From Serinibacter salmoneus (lineage in GTDB: Bacteria; Actinomycetota; Actinomycetes; Actinomycetales; Beutenbergiaceae): a stretch of 64,000 nucleotides of DNA. The notes under the pieces are model-generated. The model made no database searches. It was not told the DNA's origin and was given only the letters and a program-made list of their open reading frames with translations. How positions within the stretch are numbered: the first letter of the stretch is position 1; the number at the start of each line of letters is the position of its first letter. Below, one piece after another: positions 49,992 to 58,812 of the stretch. The position numbers were made by a program, and so were the translations under genes. Location: positions 1,618,973 through 1,682,972 of the forward strand of contig NZ_PDJD01000001.1 of NCBI RefSeq assembly GCF_002563925.1, in the 5' to 3' direction.

Positions 49992-50606
49992 TCAGGAGGC
50001 CAGAGCGCCGGGTCCGTAGCTGGTCAGGCTGGCGCGAGCCAGGGCGAAGCCGGTGCCGTCGATCAGCGAGAAGCAATCGAGCCCGGACTGGTTGGACTCG
50101 CACACCCACGGCCCGACGGTGGCGGCCTGGCCGTACTCCAACACGGTCATCTGCGCGGAGGCCGTCGTGGGCTGCGAGGTCGGGCACGGCAGGGTGACGC
50201 CGTCCGCGGCGAGCACCACCACGTTGCCGCGCCACTCGCACTCCTGCCCCGGCGGTGTCTCGTAGTCGCGATCGGCGATGGTGCACCGAGCCGAGTCCTC
50301 GGTGAGCGAGCAGTAGATGTTGCCGGAAGGCAGCTGGAACTGGGGGAGGTCCAAGGCGGACGCCGGCGCCGCACCGTAGCTCGGGCTCTGGGCACCGCTG
50401 GGCTCGGCCGAGGGGCTCTGCGTCGTCGCCCCGTCGGTCTGCGCCTGCGACCCCGCCTCACCCGCGGACGAGGCCGCCGTGGAGGGCGTGCGCTCGCGTT
50501 CGCTCGTCGCGGGGCCACCGGCCACCAGGATGACCGCGAAGGCCACCAGGAGCACGACGTCGAGCACCGCCAGGGCGATGATCCAGCGCTTGACCTCGGG
50601 CGTCAT
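49992..50606 (-). CDS. membrane-anchored DUF6636-like protein
   Basis: 204 residues. A signal anchor at ~9-30 (IIALAVLDVVLLVAFAVILVA) is followed by a Ser/Thr/Ala/Gln linker to ~88. A domain beginning FQLPSGNIYCSLTEDSARCTI, with four or more Cys and VLEYGQAATVGPWVCES, follows. The PSGNIxC start, C-rich body and GFALARASL end fit DUF6636 exported domains of actinobacteria, identified by eye. Function unknown. It precedes a DsbA-like gene on the same strand by 13 bp, which suggests that its disulfides may be handled together with it. Confidence 0.75.
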   Translation of the reverse strand: MTPEVKRWIIALAVLDVVLLVAFAVILVAGGPATSERERTPSTAASSAGEAGSQAQTDGATTQSPSAEPSGAQSPSYGAAPASALDLPQFQLPSGNIYCSLTEDSARCTIADRDYETPPGQECEWRGNVVVLAADGVTLPCPTSQPTTASAQMTVLEYGQAATVGPWVCESNQSGLDCFSLIDGTGFALARASLTSYGPGALAS

Positions 50607-50619
50607 CGGCCGCCGGGCC

Positions 50620-51222
50620 TCAGAGTATGGGCCCGGAGGTCCGGGTGCGCTTGAGTTCGTACATGCCTTCCACGGAGGTCATCAGCACCAGACCGTCGAA
50701 CAGTCGCAGCGCCGCGTCACCGGTGGGCGCGGGCGTGACGACCGGGCCGAAGTACCCGGTGCCGTTGATGGCCACCACGGGAGTGCCGACGTCCTGGCCG
50801 ACCATGCCGATCCCCTCGGCGTGGGAGGCCCGCAGGGACTCGTCGAACTCGTCGCTCGTGGCGAAGGCGGCGAGGTCCGCCTCGAGGCCGACCTCAGCAA
50901 GCGCCTGCTCGATGGCCTCGGTGTGGTCCATCTTCTCTCGATGGATGCGGGTGCCGAGTGCGGTGTACAGGTCGCCGAGGACAGCGTCGCCGGCGCGCTC
51001 GCGGGCGGCGTTCACCACGCGTGCGGGGCCCCATGCGCGGTCCATCGCGGCGCGGTAGTCCTCGGGGAGGTCCCTGTCCTCGTTGAGCACGGACAGGGAC
51101 ATGATGTGCCAGTGCAGGTCGATCTCGCGTTGGGCTGCCACCTCGTGCATCCAGCGGGAGGTCATCCATGCCCAGGGGCAGACAGGATCGAACCAGAAGT
51201 CGACGCGGGGGGTGTCGGTCAC
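50620..51222 (-). CDS. DsbA-fold protein of the mycothiol-dependent nitroreductase (Rv2466c) family
   Basis: 200 residues from GTG 51222, with GAGGAG 8 bases upstream. Close in pattern to M. tuberculosis Rv2466c: FWFDPVCPWAWMTSRW at the N-terminus, WHIMSLSVLNEDRDLPEDYRAAM, and the cis-Pro loop VGTPVVAINGTGYFGPV. The active site reads CPWAW where Rv2466c has CPWC, so only the first Cys remains. Single-Cys versions are common in relatives and would need an external thiol such as mycothiol. Role in redox homeostasis is inferred. Confidence 0.88.
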   Translation of the reverse strand: MTDTPRVDFWFDPVCPWAWMTSRWMHEVAAQREIDLHWHIMSLSVLNEDRDLPEDYRAAMDRAWGPARVVNAARERAGDAVLGDLYTALGTRIHREKMDHTEAIEQALAEVGLEADLAAFATSDEFDESLRASHAEGIGMVGQDVGTPVVAINGTGYFGPVVTPAPTGDAALRLFDGLVLMTSVEGMYELKRTRTSGPIL

Positions 51223-51301
51223 CGTGTGGTCTCCTCGTGCTCTAGAACGTGACGTTTCATCCTGCCACTACGGGGACGTGCCGTGCGGGTTGCGGTGGGA
51301 T

Positions 51302-51817
51302 TCACTCGGAGCGTGAGAGAGACGGCGCGGCGGGGTCGTTCGACATCTTGCCCTCGGGGTCCAGGAGCCGCAGGACCGCCTCGGAGATGTCAGCGAGTTG
51401 ACTCACCTGGTCCTCGCTGAGCGCATCGAACACCGCGGAACGAGCTCGCGCCACGTGCCCGGGTGCCGCGGCCACGATGGCCTCCCAGCCGGCATCGGTG
51501 AGCTCCACATCGGTGGCGCGGCCGTCCTGCGGGCAGGCGACGCGGCGGACCAGACCGCGGTCACCGAGCCTGGTGACCACGTGGCTGAGCCGGGGCAACG
51601 TGGCGTTGGTCCGCTCGGCGAGCTTTGTCATCCGCAGCGTGCGGGCGGGTGTCTCCGAGAGCATCGCCAGCGTCTGGTAGTCGAAGTGGGTCAACCCGGA
51701 CTCGCGTCGCAACTGGTGGTCCAACGCGCCAGGCAGGAGTTCCACCACGGCGAGCAGCGCGAGCCACGCCCGGCGCTCGGTCGGCGTCAGCCATTTCGGC
51801 TGTGCGTCGGTGGCCAT
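51302..51817 (-). CDS. MarR-family transcriptional regulator
   Basis: 171 residues. The winged helix covers about residues 45-110 (HFDYQTLAMLSETPARTLRMTKLAERTNATLPRLSHVVTRL, then the wing RRVACPQDGRATDVELTDAG). N- and C-terminal helices should form the dimer. A CPQDGR in the wing is usual. It is divergent from a VOC dioxygenase-like gene; the intervening 79 bp hold a perfect TAGTTG-N6-CAACTA palindrome. It probably represses itself and the VOC gene in response to a phenolic or oxidant ligand. Confidence 0.93.
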   Translation of the reverse strand: MATDAQPKWLTPTERRAWLALLAVVELLPGALDHQLRRESGLTHFDYQTLAMLSETPARTLRMTKLAERTNATLPRLSHVVTRLGDRGLVRRVACPQDGRATDVELTDAGWEAIVAAAPGHVARARSAVFDALSEDQVSQLADISEAVLRLLDPEGKMSNDPAAPSLSRSE

Positions 51818-51832
51818 CGTGCCCTCCCTCGT

Positions 51833-51850
51833 TAGTTGACAGCACAACTA
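51833..51850. promoter_or_regulatory. MarR operator palindrome
   Basis: TAGTTG-ACAGCA-CAACTA, a perfect 6-6-6 inverted repeat just upstream of the MarR start. A degenerate second copy (TAGTTG-CACGTT-CAATCT) lies at 51865-51882, nearer the VOC gene. Confidence 0.75.
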
Positions 51851-51896
51851 TACCGCGAGTAGTTTAGTTGCACGTTCAATCTTCTGAGGGGATCCG

Positions 51897-52763
51897 ATGC
51901 CAGCCGACGTGTTCGATCCGGCCACGCACATGGCCACTCTCACCCTGCATGTGGACGACCTCGCAGGAATGGAGACCTACTACGCGCGCGCCCTCGGCCT
52001 CACCCCGGTGCATGCCGGCGCCGGGGAGGTCGTGCTCGGTCGCGGCAGCACGCCCACCGAGGGCCTCATCCGACTGGTGCACACCCCCGGACTACCCACA
52101 CCGGGACGCGACCAGGCCGGCCTCTTCCACACCGCTCTGCTCTTCGACACCCAGGAGTCGCTCGCGGCCACCGTCGCGACCGCCGCCCACGAACCGCGCT
52201 CACGATTCGTCGGCGCCTCGGACCACCACGTCTCCGAGGCCTTCTACTTCACCGACCCGGAGGGCAACGGCATCGAGCTGTACTGGGACCGTCCCCGTGA
52301 TGCGTGGTCTCTCGGCCAGGAGTCGATCCACATGACCACCCGGCACCTGGATCCGACCATCTACCTACGCACCCACCTGAGCGATCAGGGACTGGACCAC
52401 CTCACCCAGGCACGGGGCGCCGTCGGGCACGTCCACCTCCAGGTCGGGGACCTGACCACCGCGCAGCGGTTCTTCGTGGATGCCCTCGGGTTCGAGATCA
52501 CGGTGCGCTACCCCGGTGCGCTGTTCGTCTCCGCCGGCGGATACCACCACCACATGGCGATGAACGTGTGGAACTCCCCCGGCGCGCCCGCTCGCGCCGC
52601 CACACTCGGCCTGGGCGAGGTCGCGATCTCGGTGCCCACGCGTGAGGAGGTGGAGCGCACCGCGCAGCGTCTGCGTGATCACGGCCACGAGGTGCAGGAC
52701 GACGGCCATGCGCTGCGGGTACGGGACCCCTGGGGCTCGGTCATCGCGGTCGCCCCGGGCTGA
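51897..52763 (+). CDS. VOC-superfamily ring-cleavage-dioxygenase-like protein (CatE-like)
   Basis: 288 residues with two VOC (glyoxalase/extradiol dioxygenase) modules. Module 1 has TLTLHVDDLAGMETYYARALGL and FYFTDPEGNGIELYWDRP. Module 2 has GHVHLQVGDLTTAQRFFVDALGFEI, GGYHHHMAMNVWN, and a final VRDPWGSVIAV. The His and Glu needed for metal binding (HV.., GIELYWD) are present in module 1 and partly in module 2. This layout matches CatE-like catechol 2,3-dioxygenases. The divergent MarR gene and operator suggest control by an aromatic or quinone compound. Confidence 0.9.
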   Translation: MPADVFDPATHMATLTLHVDDLAGMETYYARALGLTPVHAGAGEVVLGRGSTPTEGLIRLVHTPGLPTPGRDQAGLFHTALLFDTQESLAATVATAAHEPRSRFVGASDHHVSEAFYFTDPEGNGIELYWDRPRDAWSLGQESIHMTTRHLDPTIYLRTHLSDQGLDHLTQARGAVGHVHLQVGDLTTAQRFFVDALGFEITVRYPGALFVSAGGYHHHMAMNVWNSPGAPARAATLGLGEVAISVPTREEVERTAQRLRDHGHEVQDDGHALRVRDPWGSVIAVAPG

Positions 52764-52803
52764 GGCGCACGGGGATCGGCTCGGGCAGTGGCAGGCTGGG
52801 GAC

Positions 52804-53439
52804 ATGCGGATCGACCATGACGCCACCATCATGCTGCCCGCCTCGGGCGCCGGCACGGACCCCGACGCCGAGACACCGCTCCTTCTCGTGTTGCACGGCT
52901 TCGGAGCGAACGAGCGGGACCTCCTGCCGCTGGCCGAGTACCTCGGCCACACCGGACCCACCGCGTTCCTGCGCGCACCGCTGGCCCTCGGCCCCGACCA
53001 ACGCGCCTGGTTCCCGATCCTGGATATCGCACGCCCCGACCCCGCCGCCGTGCAGGCGGCCGCCGATGCGGTGCTGGCGTGGCTGGCCGAGCACCATCCG
53101 GGGCGCACCGTGATCGGTCTGGGCTTCTCCCAGGGTTCCACCGTGGTGCTGCAGGCCTTGCGCACCCAGCCCTCGGCGTTCGCGGGCGTGGTCGTGCTGT
53201 CCGGCTTCGTCTCCCCCGCCACCCACGACGGCGACAGTGCACTGGCCGGATGCGCCACCCCGGCCTTCTTCGGCCACGGGGACGCCGACCCGATCATCCC
53301 GACCGAGGTCACGGCGCTGACCGCGGCATGGCTTCGTGAGCACACCACGCTCACCGAGCGCGACTACCCAGGCCTGCCGCACGCCGTCGACGGCCGCGAG
53401 CTGGCCGACGTGCGCGCCTTCCTCGCGGCGCTGGCGTGA
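52804..53439 (+). CDS. carboxylesterase/phospholipase-type alpha/beta hydrolase
   Basis: 211 residues, typical of the small YpfH/EstB-like esterase group. LLLVLHGFGANERDLLPLAEYL (oxyanion region), nucleophile elbow GLGFSQGSTV (Ser at ~104), Asp in FFGHGDADPIIP, and His in PGLPHAVDGREL form the triad. No signal peptide, so cytoplasmic. ATG 52804 is taken; upstream bases resemble a weak leaderless -10 (CAGGCT). It ends 69 bp before pepN. Substrate may be short acyl esters; unproven. Confidence 0.92.
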   Translation: MRIDHDATIMLPASGAGTDPDAETPLLLVLHGFGANERDLLPLAEYLGHTGPTAFLRAPLALGPDQRAWFPILDIARPDPAAVQAAADAVLAWLAEHHPGRTVIGLGFSQGSTVVLQALRTQPSAFAGVVVLSGFVSPATHDGDSALAGCATPAFFGHGDADPIIPTEVTALTAAWLREHTTLTERDYPGLPHAVDGRELADVRAFLAALA

Positions 53440-53508
53440 TCGGCGAAGGGTGACAGGATGGGAAGGCCCGCGCCGACCGCGCGGAACCCGTCCGAACAAG
53501 GAGCATCA

Positions 53509-56097
53509 GTGCCCGGGGAGAACCTCACGCGCAAGGAGGCGCAGCAGCGCGCCGCCGTCCTCACCACCCACCGCTACGAGGTCGAGCTCGACCTCACCCG
53601 CGGTGAGAAGGTGTTCGGCTCACGCAGCACCGTCCACTTCGACGCCGCCCCCGGTGCGAGCACGTTCATCGACCTCATCGCTCCCGAGGTGCACGCCGTC
53701 ACGCTGAACGGCCGCGCACTGGAGGTGGCGGAGGTCTTCGCCGACTCCCGCATCCAGCTGGCCGACCTCGCCGAGCACAACGAACTCGTGGTCGAGGCGA
53801 GTTGCGCCTACATGCACACCGGCGAGGGCCTGCACCGGTTCGTCGACCCGGTCGACGGTGAGGTCTACCTCTACACCCAGTTCGAGGTGGCCGACACCCG
53901 CCGCATGTTCGCCGTCTTCGAGCAGCCCGACCTCAAGGCCACGTTTGCCTTCACCGTCACCGCACCGCAGACGTGGCGGGTGATCTCCAACTCCCCCACG
54001 CCCGAGCCCACCGCGCCGCTCGGTGGCCAGGAGGGTGCCGCCACCTGGGCGTTCTCGCCCACCGAGGTGCTGCCCTGCTACGTGACGGCCCTGATCGCGG
54101 GTCCGTACGCCGGCGGCGAGGGCGAGCTGACCAGCAGCGACGGGCGCACCATCCCGCTCGGGGTGTACTGCCGCGCCAGCCTCGCCGAGCACCTGGACGT
54201 CGAGGACATCCTCGAGGTGACCCGCGACGGCTTCGCCTTCTACGAGCAGGCCTTCGACTCCCCCTACCCGTACCGCAAGTACGACCAGATCTTCGTACCG
54301 GACTTCAACGCCGGGGCGATGGAGAATGCCGGCGCCGTGACGTTCCTGGAGAACTACGTCTTCCGCTCCCGGGTGCCCGAGGCGACCCGCGAGCGACGCG
54401 TCACCACGATCCTGCACGAGCTCGCGCACATGTGGTTCGGCGACCTGGTGACGATGCGTTGGTGGAACGACCTGTGGCTGAACGAGTCCTTCGCCGAGTA
54501 CGCCTCCACGCTCGCGACCGCGGAGGCCACCCGGTGGAGCGACGCGTGGACCACGTTCAACGGGGTGGAGAAGTCCTGGGCCTATCGCCAGGACCAGTTG
54601 CCCTCCACGCACCCGATCGTCGCGGAGATCCGCGACCTGGAGGACGTGGAGGTCAACTTCGACGGCATCACCTACGCCAAGGGTGCCTCCGTACTGCGCC
54701 AACTAGTGGCGTGGGTCGGCAAGGAGGAGTTCCTGCGCGGTGTCGCGGCGTACTTCGCCGAGCACGCCTGGGGCAACACCGAGTTGCCTGACCTGCTGCG
54801 CCACCTCGAGGCGACCTCGGGACGCGACCTCTCGGCGTGGTCCGGGCTGTGGCTGGAGACCGCGGGCGTGAACACCCTGCTGCCCGAGCTCGAGGTCTCC
54901 GACGAGGCCGAGGGACGCCGGATCACCTCCTTCGCGATCCGCCAGCAGGCCCCGCAGCAGTGGCCCACCCTGCGTCCGCACCGGCTCGCGGTGGGCGGCT
55001 ACGACCTCGTGGACGGGCGTCTGGAGCGCCGCCTGCGGATCGAGCTGGACGTGGACGGCGAGCTCACCGAGGTGCCGCAGCTCGCCGGCGAACGCGCGCC
55101 CGACCTGCTCCTGATCAACGACGATGACCTGGCCTACGCCAAGATCCGGCTCGACGTGGACTCCCTGGCCACCGCCCGGCTGAACGCGGCCGCCTTCACC
55201 GACCCGCTGCCGCAGGCCCTGGTGCTCTCCGCAGCCTGGGACGCCACCCGCGACGGGGAGTGGCCCGCCCGCGCGTTCGTGGACATGGTGCTCGGCACCG
55301 TCGGCGCAATCGCCAGTTCCTCCATGGTGCTGGTGCTGTTGCGCCAACTCGTGCTGGCGGTGGAGAACTACGTGGACCCGGCCGTGCGCGGCCCGATCCG
55401 GGAGGCCGCGGCGGGCCGCCTGTGGGACCTGCTGCTGGCCGCGGAGCCCGGCTCGGACACCCAGTTCCAGTTCGCCTCCACCTTCGCGCGGCTGGCCAGC
55501 AGCGACGACCAGCTCGACGCCGTGGCCTGGGTGCGATCCGGGGAGCGCACCATCGAGGGCCTGACCGTGGACGTGGACCTGGACTGGGCGATGCTGACCG
55601 CGTTGGCCGCCGCCGGGCGCGTCGGCGAGCGGGAGATCGCGACGGCGCAGGAAGCCGACGCCACCGCCAGCGGTGCCCAGGCCGCGGCCACCGCCCGCGC
55701 CGCACTGCCCACCCAGGCGGCCAAGGAAGAGGTCTGGGACCGCATCGTCGAGTCCGACGACCTGTCCAACTCCCTGCAGACCGCCGCGATCGCCGGGTTC
55801 TCCCGGTCGCTGGACCCGAGCGTCCTGGTGCCGTTCGCGGAGCGCTATTTCGCCGCACTGGAGGGTGTCTGGTCCGAGCGCACCAACGAGATGGCACAGA
55901 ACATCGTGCTCGGGCTCTACCCCGGGTCGCTCGCTGACATCGACGCGAGCCTGGGCGTCGACGTGCTCGAGATGACGCAGGACTGGCTGGACTCCCTCGG
56001 CGACCGCACCCCGGCGCTGCGACGCCTCGTGGTGGAACTCGCCGACGGTGTGCGCCGCCAGTTGCGGGTGCAGCAGGTGGACCGCGCCGCCGGCTGA
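53509..56097 (+). CDS. pepN: aminopeptidase N (M1 family)
   Basis: Zinc aminopeptidase of the cytoplasm, 862 residues, the size of actinobacterial PepN. The exopeptidase motif GAMENAGAV is at ~268. The zinc site HELAHMWFGDLVTMRWWNDLWLNESFAEY (HExxH-x18-E) follows at ~303. A long helical C-terminal (ERAP1_C-like) domain ends near VRRQLRVQQVDRAAG. Start GTG 53509 has an AAGGAG five bases upstream. It removes N-terminal amino acids from peptides and so completes protein turnover. Confidence 0.96.
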   Translation: MPGENLTRKEAQQRAAVLTTHRYEVELDLTRGEKVFGSRSTVHFDAAPGASTFIDLIAPEVHAVTLNGRALEVAEVFADSRIQLADLAEHNELVVEASCAYMHTGEGLHRFVDPVDGEVYLYTQFEVADTRRMFAVFEQPDLKATFAFTVTAPQTWRVISNSPTPEPTAPLGGQEGAATWAFSPTEVLPCYVTALIAGPYAGGEGELTSSDGRTIPLGVYCRASLAEHLDVEDILEVTRDGFAFYEQAFDSPYPYRKYDQIFVPDFNAGAMENAGAVTFLENYVFRSRVPEATRERRVTTILHELAHMWFGDLVTMRWWNDLWLNESFAEYASTLATAEATRWSDAWTTFNGVEKSWAYRQDQLPSTHPIVAEIRDLEDVEVNFDGITYAKGASVLRQLVAWVGKEEFLRGVAAYFAEHAWGNTELPDLLRHLEATSGRDLSAWSGLWLETAGVNTLLPELEVSDEAEGRRITSFAIRQQAPQQWPTLRPHRLAVGGYDLVDGRLERRLRIELDVDGELTEVPQLAGERAPDLLLINDDDLAYAKIRLDVDSLATARLNAAAFTDPLPQALVLSAAWDATRDGEWPARAFVDMVLGTVGAIASSSMVLVLLRQLVLAVENYVDPAVRGPIREAAAGRLWDLLLAAEPGSDTQFQFASTFARLASSDDQLDAVAWVRSGERTIEGLTVDVDLDWAMLTALAAAGRVGEREIATAQEADATASGAQAAATARAALPTQAAKEEVWDRIVESDDLSNSLQTAAIAGFSRSLDPSVLVPFAERYFAALEGVWSERTNEMAQNIVLGLYPGSLADIDASLGVDVLEMTQDWLDSLGDRTPALRRLVVELADGVRRQLRVQQVDRAAG

Positions 56098-56112
56098 GGC
56101 ACGCCCGACGAC

Positions 56113-56145
56113 GAGCGCCCCGGGGAGTGACTCCCCGGGGCGCTC
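56113..56145. terminator. bidirectional terminator between pepN and malQ
   Basis: Arms of 16 bases pair perfectly (GAGCGCCCCGGGGAGT / ACTCCCCGGGGCGCTC) around a single base, so the loop probably opens to 3-5 bases. Serves convergent genes. Confidence 0.9.
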
Positions 56146-56161
56146 TCGTGTGTCGTCGCGC

Positions 56162-58363
56162 TCAGGCGCGTTCGGCTGCCTGGGCTCGCAGTGCGCCGTC
56201 GATCACCGAGGTCAGCGACTCGAATCGGCTCACGCCGGCGAGGTCCTCCACCAGCACCGCTTCCTCGGAGGAGTTCGCCAGCGGCACCTGCCAGTTCGGG
56301 TACTCCTCGAAGGTACCGGGCTGATTCTGGGTGCGTCGTTCCCCGACCGCGTCCACCAACGCCACGCCGAGCAGCACCGACTCGGCAGCCACCAGGTGCA
56401 GGTGCAGCGCCTCGACGATCTCCCGTTCCGTGGGATGGGCGGAGATGAGACCACGCTCGCGCAGGATCCCCAGGATCCGCTCGCGCTCGTGGTCAGCCGC
56501 GGCCCGCACCTGCTCCACGGGCTCGGTGAGCAGACCGAGGCGCTCGCGAAGGTCCACGTGCTCGTCCGCGAGGTACCCGGCGGTCGGCGGCAGGTCGTGC
56601 GTGTTGACCGTGGCGAGCAGGAGCTTGCGGTAGTGCTCCGGCGGCTTGGGCTGGTCGCCCTCGTACTCGAACCAGAGCACCGAGGTGCCCAGCACCCCGC
56701 GCGAGGACAGGTAGTCGCGCACCCACGGCTCCACGTTCCCGAGGTCCTCACCGATCACGACCGCCCCGGCACGCTGGGCCTCCAGCAGCAGCACCCCGAT
56801 CATCGCCTCGTGGTCGTAACGCACATAGGTGCCCGCGCCGGCGCCGAGGCCTTGCGGGATCCACCACAGGCGGAAGAACCCGATGATGTGGTCGATTCGC
56901 AGCGCACCCGCATGGCGCAGCAGTGCGCGGACCATCTCGCGCAGCGGGCGGTACCCCGAGCGGCGCAGTTCCTCCGGTCGCCACGGGGGCTGGGACCAGT
57001 CCTGTCCCTGCTGGTTGTACATGTCCGGCGGGGCTCCCACGGAGATCCCCGGCGCGAAGAATCGGCGCATCGACCACGCGTCGGCGCCCTGCGGGTGCAC
57101 CCCGACCGCGAGGTCGTGCATGACCCCGAGCGACATCCCGGCCTCCAGACCGGCGCGCTGGGCGCGCTCGAGCTGCTCGTCAGCCACCCACTGGATCCAG
57201 GAGTAGAACTCCACCCGGGAGGCCAACTCGCTGCGTAGCCGCGACACCAGGGGCGAGGTGGCGTCGTCGAGCTCGGCGGGGCCAGCCGATCCGTCCGGGA
57301 CAGCGGCGCCGTCTGGCCCCTCGTAGTGTTCCTGGATGGCGCACCACAGGGCGAAGTCCTCCAGCACGCGGCCCTCCCGCGCCCGGAACGCCTCGAAGGA
57401 GCGCTGACGCCGGGCGGATCGAGGTGCCTGGAAGATCACCTCCAGCGCGGAACGCTTGGCCGCCCACGAGGCATCCCGGTCCAGGTGACGCGCATCGGTA
57501 TTGCTCGCGGCCACGGACTCCTGTGCCCACTCCACCAGGGCACGCTGGGAACTGGGGAGGTAGGCGGCCTCGGCGATGTCCTCCGGCCGGATGTACAGCG
57601 GGGAGACGAAACGCCGTGAGGCCGGCAGGTAGGGCGAGGGCTCGATGTGGCCGGTGACCTCGCCGGCGTGCACCGGGTTGACCAGCACGAAGTCCCCGCC
57701 GCGGGTGCCCGTGAGATCGGCGATGTCTGCGAGGTCCGCGAAGTCGCCGATGCCCCACGAGGCACGGGAACGCACGGAGTACAACTGGGTCATCAGGCCC
57801 CAGCCACGACCGCCCTTGTCCGGCCGCAGCTCGGGCATCTCCAATCGCTGCGGGACAACGGCCAGCACGCAGGAGGCCGCGCGTGCCGGCGCGCTCTCGC
57901 CCGTCCGCGTCTCCGTGGCCTCGACCGTGTGCCAGCCCAACGGGAGATCCCCCGGCAGGGTGAGGGTGACCCGGCGGAAGGGCACGCCCTCCACCTCCTG
58001 CTCCTGCGCCGGCAGGTCGCTGGGCACCGGGAGTGGCCGGCGAGTGCCGTCCTCCAGCACCAGTTCGAGCACGGGCGAGCGCCCCTCACGGGTGGTGACC
58101 GGAACGGACACGGAGTCGCCCTGCCTGACCACCAGCGAGGGTGGGACGAGTTCGCGCCAGGGTCGCGCTGCCAGCTCGGCCCGCTCCCGCTCCACCTGTT
58201 CGGCGGTGAAGGTGGCCACCCCCATCGCCTCGAGGATCCGCCGTAGCGTGGTCTCGGGCACCTGGACGAGGTCGCCGAAGAAGGAGTGGTACTGGGTGGC
58301 AATGCCGTAGCCCTCGGCGAGGGCTACCAGCTCCGGCGCCGGCGCGCTGTCGAGGCTGCTCAT
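56162..58363 (-). CDS. malQ: 4-alpha-glucanotransferase (amylomaltase)
   Basis: GH77 enzyme that disproportionates maltodextrins in the cytoplasm. 733 residues, the long actinobacterial form with an N-terminal extension (~1-150) of helices and a beta-sandwich. Visible catalytic motifs: RIDHIIGFFRLWWIPQG with the Asp nucleophile at ~506, VVIGEDLGNVEP with the Glu acid/base, and TVNTHDLPPTAGY with the third carboxylate. Start ATG 58363 follows AAAGGA. It lies 26 kb from the mal transport operon, but works with the GH13 glucosidase to degrade imported dextrins. Confidence 0.96.
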   Translation of the reverse strand: MSSLDSAPAPELVALAEGYGIATQYHSFFGDLVQVPETTLRRILEAMGVATFTAEQVERERAELAARPWRELVPPSLVVRQGDSVSVPVTTREGRSPVLELVLEDGTRRPLPVPSDLPAQEQEVEGVPFRRVTLTLPGDLPLGWHTVEATETRTGESAPARAASCVLAVVPQRLEMPELRPDKGGRGWGLMTQLYSVRSRASWGIGDFADLADIADLTGTRGGDFVLVNPVHAGEVTGHIEPSPYLPASRRFVSPLYIRPEDIAEAAYLPSSQRALVEWAQESVAASNTDARHLDRDASWAAKRSALEVIFQAPRSARRQRSFEAFRAREGRVLEDFALWCAIQEHYEGPDGAAVPDGSAGPAELDDATSPLVSRLRSELASRVEFYSWIQWVADEQLERAQRAGLEAGMSLGVMHDLAVGVHPQGADAWSMRRFFAPGISVGAPPDMYNQQGQDWSQPPWRPEELRRSGYRPLREMVRALLRHAGALRIDHIIGFFRLWWIPQGLGAGAGTYVRYDHEAMIGVLLLEAQRAGAVVIGEDLGNVEPWVRDYLSSRGVLGTSVLWFEYEGDQPKPPEHYRKLLLATVNTHDLPPTAGYLADEHVDLRERLGLLTEPVEQVRAAADHERERILGILRERGLISAHPTEREIVEALHLHLVAAESVLLGVALVDAVGERRTQNQPGTFEEYPNWQVPLANSSEEAVLVEDLAGVSRFESLTSVIDGALRAQAAERA

Positions 58364-58447
58364 CAGGGTCCTTTCGTGGGTGACTGCTTCGATCCTTGCA
58401 GACACGACAGCGAATGCACCCGGTGACGCCCCGAGGACCTCAGGTTG

Positions 58448-58678
58448 TTATCGCGCGTTGTTCAACAGGGCCGCGAGGGAGTCCGCCTCCGGGCCCACCA
58501 CCACCTGCACCACGCGGCCGGTGCGCACCACGCCGAACGCCCCGTGGGACTTCAGTGCGGCGTCGTTGACGAGTTCGGGGTCCACGACCTCCACGCGCAG
58601 GCGCGTGATGCACGGCTCCACCTCGATGACGTTCTCGGAGCCACCCAGATCCGCGAGGAAGTCCAGTTCCTTGGCCAT
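58448..58678 (-). CDS. stand-alone PTS IIB domain protein (glucose/GlcNAc family)
   Basis: 76 residues from ATG 58678. The phospho-Cys lies in VEPCITRLRVEVVDPE at ~28, a class I IIB motif, and the rest fits LNDAALKSHGAFGV (here VNDAALKSHGAFGV) typical of GlcNAc/glucose IIB. A full IIBC is encoded 48 kb away (8023-9693), so this is a separate partner protein for a IIC elsewhere, as in Streptomyces NagF. It may also be a remnant. Upstream (58708-58727) stands an AGGACGT-N6-ACGTCCT palindrome, a candidate operator; no dre-like site is seen. Confidence 0.9.
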   Translation of the reverse strand: MAKELDFLADLGGSENVIEVEPCITRLRVEVVDPELVNDAALKSHGAFGVVRTGRVVQVVVGPEADSLAALLNNAR

Positions 58679-58707
58679 CCCGACACCCCTTCTCTCAAAC
58701 CGTCGCC

Positions 58708-58727
58708 AGGACGTCAACCGACGTCCT
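58708..58727. promoter_or_regulatory. inverted repeat upstream of the stand-alone IIB gene
   Basis: AGGACGT-CAACCG-ACGTCCT, 7-bp perfect arms, 29 bp before the IIB start. It could be a regulator site or hairpin; the factor is unknown. Confidence 0.4.
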
Positions 58728-58800
58728 CGTCACTGTACCCACCCGGCGGGATTCGCCGGAACACCGTCACCGTATCGGGCGCCGCACGCCGTGCGGGGCT

Positions 58801-58806
58801 TAGGCT
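58801..58806 (+). promoter_or_regulatory. -10 element of the truncated haemoglobin gene (leaderless type)
   Basis: TAGGCT 6 bases before GTG 58813. Confidence 0.5.
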
Positions 58807-58812
58807 CGCGGG

